Positions 1 through 11,780 of a DNA stretch of 64,000 nt are shown in pieces (the first letter of the stretch is position 1; each line of letters begins with the position of its first letter). This stretch comes from Planococcus citri. Lineage: Eukaryota; Arthropoda; Insecta; Hemiptera; Pseudococcidae. The notes beneath the pieces were generated by a model. It saw nothing but the letters and a program-made list of their open reading frames with translations, was not told the DNA's origin and did not search any database. Made by a program: the position numbers and the translations under genes. Location of the stretch: positions 27,004,836 to 27,068,835 of the forward strand of contig NC_088681.1 of the NCBI RefSeq assembly GCF_950023065.1. Reading direction: 5' to 3'.

Positions 1-540
1 ATTATACGCTTCTGAAGTGAAGGTTAACGTGCAATTGCGAGTAAAATAAAACCGTTTGATAATTTACCTACATTCGTCTTCGGGCAATTAAGAACTGTAC
101 TTCCCATTACGCTTCGTTGAAATTTTTAAACAATACGAGGAAATTTGTCAAGTCGAGAAAAGAATATTATCGAAGTAAATTAGCTTCAGATTGGACTTTG
201 GTTCTATAAACGAGTGCGAATTTTCTCCCGATGTTTATTTTTTATGAAAATGGATATGGAACTGGCGAACTGGTATCATGACACTATTTTAGATGCTTTC
301 TAGGGTGTTTTTGAAATTTAAAATCGAGATGATATCCACAAAAAAATGTTTAAATAAATAAAATAAAATACTAAATCAAGTTTTGCGATTAATTCTAAGA
401 GGTAATTTCGAACTTTTGACCAATTTATCTGCTTTCAAACAGTTGAATGGGCGTAAATTCTAGAAATTTTGATATGAAAATGACAATTTTCAAGTACGTT
501 AGATACTTACTAAGTACCAACATACAACAACATTGACGAG
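1..540. other. Non-coding, moderate-complexity DNA
   Basis: This stretch is AT-rich but not dominated by homopolymers and has scattered CpGs. No open frame, repeat or RNA gene can be supported. Confidence 0.5.
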
Positions 541-2100
541 ATTTTTTCAAAAAAAAAAAAAAAAAAAAAAAAGTAAGTTTCAGAACGGGATTGATGTTTT
601 AAATTCTTGACCATTGCTTCATTTAAAAAAGTAAAAAAATACTTCTCAAAAAAATTGGAAAAAAATTATACAATTTAACAAGATGACGATACGTCAAGAA
701 AAAATCCTTTCTCTCATATATACACGAAAAAAAATTTTAAAAATAGAAAGTAAAAAAGCTACCAAAACAAATTGAAAACAAATCTTAAAACTGACAAAAA
801 AAGTAGCTGTTTTCATAGAGTAGAGAATTGAATAAAAGTAGTTAGAATTTCAAAAAATTAACAATTTTCCCAATATTTAAATAAATAGAAAGAAAAACAA
901 TCAAGTGTTGAAAAAAAAATGAATTGAAAGGTCGAAAATCGGAAAAAATATAAAATTTTTTAATAGTACCTAATCAAAATTTAAAAATTGAAGTATTTTT
1001 TCTGATACGAAGAAGAAAATTGAAACCAACAATGCAAAGTTGTCCAAAAACAGTTTTAAAAAACACAAAACAAACGATTTTTTCGTTCAAAACATAATTT
1101 TTAGATTTGTGAATTTTTGGGCGCTCTTTTTTAAGGATTTTAAAACATATTTGAAAATATTTTTAAAAAGTAAATAAAATGCTTAATAATAATTTCAACG
1201 AACATTTTAGATTTAACAGTAATTTTATTTTCTAATTTAAATTTAAAATAAGACTAAAAAAAATAAAATAAAAAATTTGAAATTAATTTTTTGATACATT
1301 TGTTGCCTGTTTGAGTTTGAGTAGTTTAATTAATCACAATGTTTGTGACTCCGTGAATTATTGCATTCTTTCCTTTTTCAGCCTTTTCTTGAAGCTAACA
1401 AAAACAAAATGTTTAAAATATTCCAAAAAATCACGAAAAGAAAATACAATCTATTCAATTTTGAAGAATTGAACATAACTTTTTTCAAAAAAAAAAAAAA
1501 AAATACAAAACCAAGTTTTTTTAAAAATTGGAGATGAAAGAAAACGTTTAAATAGAACCAAAAAACACACACACATTTGAACACTGTCTATTTTTTAACG
1601 CTAAAACGTTGCTTTAAACGTTTGGTGATATTTGTCAATTAACGTGTCAAAAAGGTCGAAGAATAAAAAAAAATACCATGAAAAATCATTTTATAAAAAA
1701 CTTGTAAAATAAAAAAAAAACTGTACTAAGTATGTGATAACATTTCTTGTTAAAATTGCATAGTTAGATTAACATGAGAAAAGAAAAGAAGAATCAAAAA
1801 CAAAAAATTATACAGAGTGATAAATTTTGAAACTAAATTTCAAATAAAAGTCAAAAAATTGAAAAATTAATATTATTTGACAAAATTATGGAACTGTGTC
1901 ATAATTTCAAAAAGATTAGGTAAATATTCTCCAAGGAATTTAGAAAAAATTGGAAAGAAAAAGACAAAAAAAATATACTTAAATAATTCATAAATTGAAA
2001 AAACTGAAAAATAATGGGGTTATTCCATATTAATATTTCCCAAGTGGGTTTTACTCGAGGTTCTTCGATTTTTCCCGATTTTTGTTTTCAGTAGATCGTG
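541..2100. repeat. A/T-run low-complexity block
   Basis: A pure A run lies at about 550-572, followed by dense short A and T runs, a further A run near 1488-1502 and a short AC run near 1563-1573. CpGs are few. Nothing coding is seen; the short open frames here are lysine/phenylalanine products of poly-A and poly-T. Confidence 0.6.
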
Positions 2101-3750
2101 TCGGACCATACTTTAAAATAACGACGTTTATGCCGCCCCCTACCAAAGGTTTAAAAGGGTATGAGGGAAAGATTATTTTTTTACATTGTTAATTTTCTAA
2201 TAACACTATACAACTTTGAGAAATCTATTGAAGCCAACCTGCAAATTAAGAGATTTGATGGGTTTTTTAAAAAGTTTCAAAAGTTGAATGTTGATCTGAT
2301 TTACATTAAAAAAAAGCTCAAATTCGGACTCACACCCCCTCCTTGTTCTCTCCAATTATCAAAAGTCATATTAGAAATTGATCATTGAAACCGAGCGATG
2401 GAATTGAACGGATTTTCGAAATCGTACTGCACAGAATTCTTCTCCATTCCCATCCACTCATCGATCTAAAATAGCCTATAGTTATTCTTCTAACACAGAA
2501 ATCCGCTCAAAAATCACACCATACCCAGCGTTACATGAGTAGGTACACAAGTGCTTTCATCGATTATCAATGCACTTTTTACAATATAAACCACTGCAAT
2601 ACACACACAATACTCAGTGAATAGAGATCAAGTTCCTTTGAAAAGACAAAAGACTGTAGAGGCAAAAAATTAATCCGCTACGAGTGCTCGTACATCACGT
2701 TCGAGCAATTTGCAGACACCATGTGTCCGAGTATAGATACATACGAAGGGATCCGTTGTCAAACGAGGAAAATTTATGTACCATTAATACATAGTTAGGT
2801 ATACCGATTCGTACATACGTTGTTGTTCCATTCTGTTGTTTTGCACACTGCTTTGGAATGCACACAGCCTAAGAGTAGGTACCGAAAGATCATCCGACGG
2901 CTATTCACACTTCACAGGGATTCTCGGTGTCGATACTCGAGTCTCGAGTGCGTCGAGTAGGTAGGCAAAGGTATACTGTAGGTATATTTTCCTCGAATCG
3001 TATTGACAAACGCAGGCGGTCTTTGTGGTATGGTAATTCGAGATCATTAACCACTTGATCAGCTTCACATACAAAGTTCGCAATAACCTGTAACAAACGT
3101 CATACCGTAATAATGTTTACATTGAAGTTAGATCAATTTGTATAGCGTTAGAGGTACGAGTATGAATGTAATACGAGAACATGATGTAGAAGAGAACGTC
3201 GCCGTCGCGTGTTTGCTATTTGCGGCTTCGTAGTAAATATTTGAAGGTTAGATTTTTTCTTTCTCTCTTTTACCTTTTTCCCTTCAAAATTGCCTAGAAA
3301 TGCATAATGATAATTACCTATCTACACTTACGTCGATATAGGTACATACGTAAGTAAGATCCGCGTCATGTCAGGTGTAATTTCGTGTTTTACGATTTTT
3401 GCTATAAATTTTTTTATCAACGTGGACGTGGACGTGAATTGTGAATTAAATAACTGGTTCATTAGTTTAAAGTAAGGTAATATTGACGTTAAGGACGATA
3501 CATGGGAAGATTTTTTTTTTCGTAGATTGTTTTACTGATAAATTGGATTAAGTATAAATTAACATTGTGAATAATCAAGTTGCCATAATCTTCGCTTACA
3601 AAGTTTTTAAACTCGATGTAGACAGAATGATGCCGCAGGCTGGGGATATTTTGGTGGTTTCGTACTTTTTGCTAAGACTTAATTAGTATTTACTCGTATT
3701 CGTTTTCGTAATTGCAACCGGAAGTGCTTATCGAGAATTCAACGGTGGAT
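2101..3750. other. CpG-containing, higher-complexity block
   Basis: The first 300 bases are transitional. From about 2400 the DNA has frequent CpG, GTACGTA-like and TAGGTA words and few homopolymers. Two overlapping minus frames near 2901-3096 are open only because stop codons are locally scarce and resemble no family. I read the block as intronic or regulatory DNA. Confidence 0.5.
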
Positions 3751-6700
3751 TTTGACAATCTTCGTTCGCTTATTTTTCCCCATTAATCATGAGATCAAAT
3801 TTTTCCTCGAAATGTCTACCTATGCAATTAAATTTTTTTTTGAGAGCTATCAGAATTTTTTTCATTTTTTCAATATTTATTTTTATAAAATTTTAAATTA
3901 TATTTTTATCCAATTTTCTCAAATTTCACAACATTGATTTGAATCGTTCTCGTTCGACTTTGGGTACTCAATGTTTTTAAAAAACAAAATCTTCTCAGTT
4001 CTCCCTCAATAAAAAGAAAAACACCATTGATGGGTTTCTTCAGTTCCCATGAAGGAGAGCGTGAGAAGGGATCATGTTTTATTTCGAAATCTCCCGAAAT
4101 ACTGAATAATTTTCAGGTCGAAGGGAGAAAAATCAAAAGGCATTTAAAAATACAAAAATTCAACACCAGACCAAACAAGAATTGAAATTCATTCTTAAAT
4201 TTTTGTAAATTTTAAAATTTCATCCATTTTTAGAGAAAAATAAAAAATGTCACCAGATCAAGATATTAAACTCACAGCAAAAGTTAATACCCCGCATTCG
4301 ACTTTTCGAATCAATTGGTGATGGTTTTTTTGAGCCGTTCTGGAGCCTCCAAAAAATCAGTAGATTTTCGGGTTTTAGAAAAATATTGTATTGGAGAATA
4401 ACCAAAATGATATTCAGCACCTATATTGGAACTAATGTTTGTGACCTTTTTCATCAATTCGGGCAAAAATTTTTTAAATTTATTTCTGTGGGCTCAAATT
4501 CGAAATTTTTTTACAAGCAACGACCATTTTAAAAAAATGAGAAGTTCCTTGTTCACAAACTAGCCCAGTAAAAAACTGAAATTTGGATTATACGTTATTT
4601 TTGATCTTGAAAATCGTTTGCTGACGGTGTTCAAGCCATTCTGAAGCATCCAACAAATTTTTGAATTTTTTAAAAAATGATTTTTCGAAAATTCGAGCTT
4701 ACAAGGGAGGTGCTCCAGGCGACATGCACCGATTTCAATGATTCTAGCACCATTGGATAGAGGACATCGAATATAGTCTACCACGAAATTTTCAGCTGCT
4801 GAAGTTGATATTTCAGCCTTCCAGGGTGACTTTTTTATTTTCACATGACAATAAATTTTGAAGAATTGGCCAAAAATAGTCGGCGCAGGTCGCATACCGA
4901 AACCTTCAATATATTATTTGGGTATTTTAATACATATGATGAGACTAGCCCACGGTGAAATTTTCAGCTGCTGAAGTTGGTATTTCAGGCTTCGAGGGTG
5001 ATTTTTTGATTTTTTCAAAATTGCAATGTGAAAATCGAAAAATCGCCCTGGAAGGCTGAAATATCATTATCAACTTCAGCAGCTGAAAATTTGGGGTTAG
5101 AAGGTTCGATGTCCTCCATCCAATGATGCGAGAATCATTGAAATCGGTGAATGTCACCTGGGGCACCTCTCCCTTGTTAAATTAGTCGAAAAAGTCAAGA
5201 CATTTCTACAGACAATCCCAATTTGTGGATGATAAATTTCAATTTTGGTCTTTTTGATGACATTTTTCCCAGACTGGAAAATTCAAAATCCGCTGGAAAC
5301 TCCAGAACTGCTTGAAACCACCACCCATCGATTCAAGCGACCGAAAATGGAGTAGGTATGCACCAAATAGCTTCTTATCTTGTGTTGACGTATTCATTAC
5401 CGAGGAGGCGAGGAATCTTTCATTTTCCCTCCAAAATATAATCGTTAGAGAAAATTTTGGATTTGAACCGACATCACATAAAGATTTTGATAATATGTGA
5501 ATATGAAAGGTACCTACATTATTTTATTGAAAGGACTATGAAGATGGCCCATCCGAGTTCGCAGAAGCCGAATTCCAATCTTGGTCTTTTAATTGTAAGT
5601 TTCCCAAAACTGGAAATTCCAAAAATCTGCTGGAGGCTTCAGAACGGTTTAAAATCACCTCCGATCGATTCAGTAGGTCTAAAGTAACGTATAAGCCAAA
5701 TTTTAGCTTCTTACGTTGAGATGTTCATTAACGAGGAATTTTTCATTGTTGTCAAAAAATAATCGCAGGAGAACATTTTGGATTTCAACCAGCACAATAA
5801 ATGGATTTTCAAAATTTGCGAGTACATGGATTGAAAGGATCATAAAGACGATGCATCGGAGTTTAGAAGAGCTGAATTTAATTTCATTTTGAACGCTTCG
5901 TGGTAATTTTTCAACAAAAAAAAAAAAAAAAAAAAAATTGGAAAATTCCAAAACTCACTGGATGCTTTAGAATCGTTTGATACAGCCTCCAATCGATTAT
6001 GTAGGTCTAAGATAGAGGATAACCCGAATTTCAACTTCCTACCTCGATAAGATCAAATTTTCAATTTTGTATTTTCGAAAACTCGTGCCATCTAAAAATA
6101 ATGTCAGGACCTGAAATTTGGCCTGGTAGTTCGGATGCTTTTTGGATTTTTCTGTATTGATCAAACCATTTTTCGTAAGTTTAAATACCTTACGTACCTA
6201 ATTGATTTAAAACTGGCCTCGCCATTCGAAACTGGGCGAGGGAATTTGGCTCAGAAACGTTCATTAAAATTTTCTTACAGTCAAAAGCTCAACTTTTCAA
6301 TAGAAATTTCCCTTCTCATTTCTCAAAATGATACTTTCAGCCGAATAAAATTACAAAAATGATTTTGATGATTTTTAAATCGCAATTGAACATCCTCAAA
6401 AAAAGGGGATCACTCCCACTCCTAAATTTGGTTTTAAACTTCAAAAAAGGAATTGGAGCACGTTATACCTACATTGATGCCGATGTCTTTTTGAGGGCAT
6501 TGAACAAGGTTATGGCTTATGGCCTTAATCATTCAATTTCACCGCCTCTAACTAAACACTTCGTACCACCCATCTAAAGTCAAAATTTAAACAAAATGTT
6601 CCTTCGCACTGTCTTTTTGGTAAATTTTTTATAAATTGTCTTTTATTGCACAGACTTTTTCACTTTATGACGGTCGTAATTTCATTTATTCTATAGTAAT

Positions 6701-7740
6701 TTAGAAAATTCATCAGATCACAATTTATAACTTGAAATTCATCTTCTGCATTTTATTTTATTCGGACATTTCCTCCCAAAACCAAAATTTCTTGCAAGTT
6801 TTTATTTATGTAGGTACATCTAGTCAACTAAACAACTGAGCAGATACCTAAACTTATCCAATTTTTTTCTGTTTTTATAAATTTCACGGATATTACAGTT
6901 TATGCAATGTTCATAAATTTTCACGATTTTTACGATTATTAGCAAATTAAAATACTTATATGTGGGTATCGTACCATCAACTATCCACCTAATCCAGCTA
7001 CGAATATTTACACCTAATTGAGCCATACTTCGTAACCCACATATTTTTTAATAGGTAGATACGCGTATTAAATTTACTTTCGAGTCTTTAAAATTTAATC
7101 CTACAAAGTATTTAAATAGAGTTTGAAATTCTCAAGGTTTCAATGCTCCATCTAATTTGATCGAAAAATCAGTCATAAGCAATTCGACATTTCCAAGAAA
7201 AACGAAAAGTTTCTTTATTTTATTCCTTAGGGTCTCAGACCCTCGCTGTTTTCTTCAATATTTTTTCACATTTTCTGAAATCTACAAATTGGTCAAAAAT
7301 TCACTGTCTTTTGAACTGGAACTATCGGAATTTTGCAGTACTTAATCGCCTGAAACAGTTTATAATAACGACCAGGAGTATAGGTCCTAAAGTTCATTTT
7401 AGACCATTCCAAAGTGATTTGAATTTTCCTCAGAAATAGTTTTTAAAAATAAAAATTCACCAAAAATCCAAAACTGAACTTTGGGACTTGAATGGGGGGG
7501 GGGGGTTTAGGAGTTGTTCTCTGTTCTCTCGATCCAGTTTGATTTTGTTTAGATAGGAGAATACCCGCTTAAAAGGGTCCTTAGAGTGGTGTCTGTTGAG
7601 ATGTTCTTTCGATGAACCAAATTTCGGCTTGATTGGAGTTGATGGGTTGTCTAAAGACCTCCTCTCGAAAGAAAGCACATCTTCGCTTATCTTCTCGTTA
7701 ATTTTTATCTTGGAAAGGAACCATCTAAAAAAATTCAATT
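3751..7740. repeat. AT-rich block filled with the CCGTTCTGGAGCCTCCAG dispersed repeat family
   Basis: Degenerate copies of a word related to GAACCGTTCTGGAGCCTCCAG lie near 4333-4352, 4630-4650, 5289-5310, 5628-5650 and 5957-5977, some as reverse complements. Each is followed by a CAATCGATT-like word and a GTAGGTCTAAAAT-like word. The same vocabulary recurs near 27.5, 37.1 and 61.95 kb, so this is an interspersed family rather than a gene. A T/A run at 5918-5937 and a 12-base G run at 7494-7505 also occur. The open frames at 4560-4895 and 4945-5166 share residues only because they read through copies of one repeat. Confidence 0.6.
4701..5178. repeat. Imperfect inverted repeat, arms of about 140 bp
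   Basis: The arm at about 4701-4835 reappears as its reverse complement at about 5036-5178, with scattered mismatches and indels. Shared words include CAGCTGCTGAAGTTGATA, CCGATTTCAATGATTCT and GAGGACATCGAA. Between the arms, at 4953-5010, lies a third, direct partial copy of the AATTTTCAGCTGCTGAAGTTG segment. The structure could form a large hairpin. It fits a decayed fold-back element or an inverted duplication of a dispersed repeat. Confidence 0.75.
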
Positions 7741-9250
7741 CTCGTTTCGAATTTTCTTAATGTTTCCTATGACCTATGACATCATACATACGTACTTACA
7801 CCTCCACATCTTATTTGATCGTCAGCAATGTCAGCATACACGTATCAAACCAATGACGCGTGCTCAATACAAAACAAAAAAAGAATATTCCACGTACCTA
7901 CGTAATGCCTTATTTACAAAAACGCGCCAAAGCCTGAAATAATCTCATATTGACGGAAATTGTTATTGCGGTATTATTCACTCACTCCTTAAGAGAGAGA
8001 GAAAAAAAAAACAGTGAAATGTTGAGGTTTTTCCATCCGATACCGTAACGTAAACGTAAAAATACGAAGGTAGGTATACTTACGTAAACACGTTAAATCC
8101 TTATCCGAGTCGGCCAAAGAACCGAATCTTATACTCGGTGAATTTCCAATATTTCAAGGCCATCTTATGGACCATTTAACGATCGAATGGCTAAAAATTC
8201 TTTCATAATTAGCTTACAGCGGATATCATCATCGTACACTTAATATACTTAAAACAAAATACGATGCTCACCGACAGTGCAACCAGACAAACGATCAAGT
8301 TCCATTTTATATTATAGCGCCGAATGGCGAATTACACGTTTGATTGGATAAGGAGCAGGTAGAGGAGCTGCACTGAATTTCAAGAAATCACATTTTACCT
8401 CCAATTCTTCTATACAGAAAATTCACTTCGAACTTTGAATATTCAATAATAATTACACGAGGTTCATTATTCATTAATAATACGAGTACGTACAATTTGG
8501 AGATTACCTACTTGGGAAAATTACGAATTAGCGGGTAATTGCCGCCAATGTTTCATTTTCATTCACTCAACCAAGTCTAATGACATTTATTAACCGACCT
8601 TATATTACGCGTACTTACTAGTATTTGCAGTACGAAAACGCTCGCGAGATTTTCGATCTTTCCTCAATGTCATTTTCGATTAATTTTTCCGCTGCTTGAT
8701 TGCAAAAGAATAATAATTGTCAGTTTTCAAACGAATGAAAAGCATGCAGTTTTAAATGCATTATCATTCTATAATCGTTAAAACCATCACGGGTGTCCTT
8801 TCTCGTATATATCAGCTCGTATAGCTTTCTTCAATTTACGAGTAGCACAAGTTGCTAATATGTACCTACGTATACGAGTATTTTCTCAGAATAAAACACG
8901 TTGCGTAATATAGTAGGTAGGTAGCTAGGTGCCTTCATCATCATCTTCTACTTTAAATACCCTTCGCGATGAATAATTTGTCAATTCAAGGTCACTAATT
9001 GACGATCGTGGATCGCTCCGAATCCGATGAGCTTTGATGTAACTTTTTTCAAACGAGTTACCTACGAGAAATTCTCCACCTATCATTGTTTTACTTGGAA
9101 GTTGAATTTGGTGTTTCTCAGAAACACCGTAGATTGAAGATACATATGTTTCGATAGAGAATTTTATACATAATTTTTTTGGTAATTCTGCTCGGCTAAT
9201 ACATAGAAGTTCCCAGTATCTGGACTGAACATTGCCTCGACCTTTTTTCA
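7741..9250. other. CpG-containing, higher-complexity block
   Basis: CpG, TACGAGTA and GTAGGTAGGTAG words are frequent (the last near 8912-8924) and few homopolymers occur. Apart from the weak minus frame at 8925-9251, nothing coding is supported. Confidence 0.5.
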
Positions 9251-9251
9251 T
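8925..9251 (-). CDS. Hypothetical 108-residue open frame, unrecognised
   Basis: ATG lies at 9251 reading left, with a stop at 8925. The product is basic at the N-terminus (MKKGRGNV), has no clear membrane segment or known domain, and ends in an acidic EDDDEGT tail. Its codon use is less biased to AAA/TTT than other chance frames nearby, and it lies in a CpG-containing block. No TATA box or splice signals clearly frame it. A chance open frame is the more likely reading; a single coding exon of an unknown gene is the alternative. Confidence 0.15.
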   Translation of the reverse strand: MKKGRGNVQSRYWELLCISRAELPKKLCIKFSIETYVSSIYGVSEKHQIQLPSKTMIGGEFLVGNSFEKSYIKAHRIRSDPRSSISDLELTNYSSRRVFKVEDDDEGT

Positions 9252-11780
9252 ATTTCATCATATGGATCATTGAGTATATTTTTCAAGAAATTTGAATCCA
9301 AAAATCAGCATATTTGACCAATTAGGTGCTAGAATAAAATTCTGACAAAAATTTTTGAAAAGATTTCAACGTTTTAAGAATTTGTGATTTGTCTAATAGG
9401 TACCTACCTAGAACTTACTTTTATTAAAATTTTTATAAAACCTTCATTCATAATATTTCGTTTTTAGGAGGACAACTTTATTAGAGTCCAAAAAAATTGT
9501 TTTGCCTATTTTATTCAAAAGTTTAAAACATTTACATTACAAAATCAAATTTAAAAAAAATTAAAGAACAACAGCTAGTAGGAAAATAAAAGTGAAAAAT
9601 TGAAAAGTTTTTTAACACACAAAATGCAAGCGTTATAAGTACCTACTCAATTTTTTTCTAAAAAAAGGTAACCAAAAAAGTTCAAAAAATAATCAAAAAA
9701 GAAATAAAAACTTGAGCAAAACATATTATTGCAGAAAAAAATTACTAAAAAAACCAGAAACATTTGAAATTGAAATATACTGGTTTTAAGTAATTAAACT
9801 CCAATAATGAAACTCGACAAATACTCCAACAATTTCAGCAAGAAGCAGGATTTTTGGCAAACTTTGACAAAAACGTGATACTTTTTCACAATTTTAGTCA
9901 AATATTTTGACAATTAATTCTTGAACAAAAAATGTACATTTTTAATTTTGCCATTTTTGGTAAAAAAAAAACAATTTTTAGAAAAATACGAGACTTTGAA
10001 AATCTTGTTTTAAAAAGAAGAACCTTAATGACAATTTTTGAAAAAAAACATACTTTTTTGCAAAAACCACAATTTTTAATATTTTTGCAAAAAATACGGT
10101 TTTTTAGTAAAACTTTTTTAAAAAAAGACAATTTTTAAAAGTATTTTGCAAAAAGTGACAATTTTTGAAACTTTTTGCAAAAAATGACAATTCTTGAAGT
10201 TTTTTTTTTTGCAAAAACAACAATTTTAAAGTTTTTTTGCACAAAATGACAATGTTTGAAAATTCATATTTCACAAAAAGTGACGACTTTCAAAACCTTT
10301 TGCAAAAAATGATAATTCTTGAAGTTTTTTTCAACTTTTGATATTTTTGCAAAAAAACACGTTTTTCAGAAATTTTTACAAAAAATTACAATTTTTGAAG
10401 TTTTTTTAGTTTTTTGCAAAAAATGGCAATTTTTAAAAGTATTTGCAAAAAGTTTCAAAAATTGTCACTTTTTGCAAAAAAAGACTATTCTTGACGTTTT
10501 TTTTTTTTTTGCAAAAACAACAATTTTCAATATTTTTGCAAAAAAACACGTTTTTTAAAACTTTTTACAAAAAATGACAATTTTTGAAGTTTTTTTAGTT
10601 TTTTTGCAAAAAATGGCAATTTTTAAAAGCATTTGCCAAAAGTGACAATTTTTGAAACTTTTTGCAAAAAATGATAATTCTTGGCGTTTTTTTGTTTTTT
10701 CCAAAAACAACAATAATTTATGAAATGTTTCACAAAAAATGACAATTTCTCAAGTTTTTTTTGCAAAAACAACAATTTTTAATATTTTGCAAAAAAAAAC
10801 ACATGTTTTGCAAATAATGAAAATTTTTAGCAATTGATAATGTCAACATTCTTTCCCTTCAACACTAATAAAAAATTGAATTTTTGAAGATCTGCAAAAA
10901 AATGTAACTTTAATATGCAAACATCGAAAAAAGTAACCGATAGCAATTTTTGTAACTTAATTAAATACTTGAAAAGAAACCGAGTAAGAGCCCTGAATAG
11001 TGAATATGGCCACCAAATTGAGAAATTTTAGGGCGCTGATTTTGGCTGATTTTCATACAATTGATCAACTTTGACAGAATATTACATTTTTCTTGAAAAT
11101 AGTTTATTACCACTCCCGAGGGTTATTTGGGGGTTTCAGTTGAATGACCATCAAAAATGAAATCAACAGCCTCAAAAACTGGTGTAAACAGCTTGTAAGG
11201 CTACATTTTTCATCTGAAAGATCACTGCGATGTCTGTTCCTTTTTCCACTGCAAAATTTAAAATACAGAAAATATTTTCATTTTGAATCTTCGGATTTTT
11301 TAAGAAAATTAGGAGAAGAAGAGTTGAATTATTTACTATTTTTTTTAACAATCAACCACTAAGCACTGTCCATTAGAAAAAAAAAAAATGGAAACCATCC
11401 AACTTTTATGTCTCATTCATCCAGTATCAAGAAACAAAATATTATGTACCTACTTGAGTAAATAGGTATGTACTTGACTTTTTTCTTTTTTTTTTTAAAT
11501 TTAATTTTTCAAGACAATCAGTCTCTCTTTTTGAGGAATAAAATTTCCAAAAAATTCAAAAAGTGTATCTATGCCTAAATTGCCTATTTTAAAAATTTAT
11601 TTAAAATAAAAAATGCATTCCAACTTTTTTTTACTATTCGCTTTAAACTTTTAAAAATCTTGGCAATCTCCACCAGGTTATCTTGTTCTTTTATGTCCAG
11701 TTTCCTTTTCAATTTTTTTTTTGAGTTTTTGGTAGATATTTTACCAAATCATAACCCAATTGATTTAGGCAATTAATGAA
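9251..11780. repeat. AT-rich low-complexity block containing satellite array
   Basis: A and T runs dominate on both sides of the satellite array at 9890-10850. T-run and A-run clusters lie near 11375-11390 and 11480-11500. The open frames inside are phenylalanine/lysine-rich readings of the array. No gene is supported. Confidence 0.6.
9890..10850 (+). repeat. Degenerate tandem satellite, TTTTTGCAAAAAATGACAA-type unit
   Basis: More than fifteen degenerate units of roughly 35-50 bp alternate a TTTTTGCAAAAA core with GACAATTTTTGAA or AACAACAATTTT. A higher-order repeat is visible: the segment containing AAAAAAACACGTTTTT at 10351 recurs at 10540, with matching sequence for over 100 bp on each side, an offset of 189 bp. 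A decayed third copy lies near 10793. The core is itself palindromic (TTTTTGCAAAAA). Confidence 0.85.

Noticed and set aside
4560..5166. Two minus-strand frames sharing a STSAAENF motif, as paralogous small proteins
   Set aside because: They are translations of direct copies of one dispersed repeat.
9898..10558. Phe/Lys-rich open frames on both strands
   Set aside because: They are readings of the TTTTTGCAAAAA satellite.
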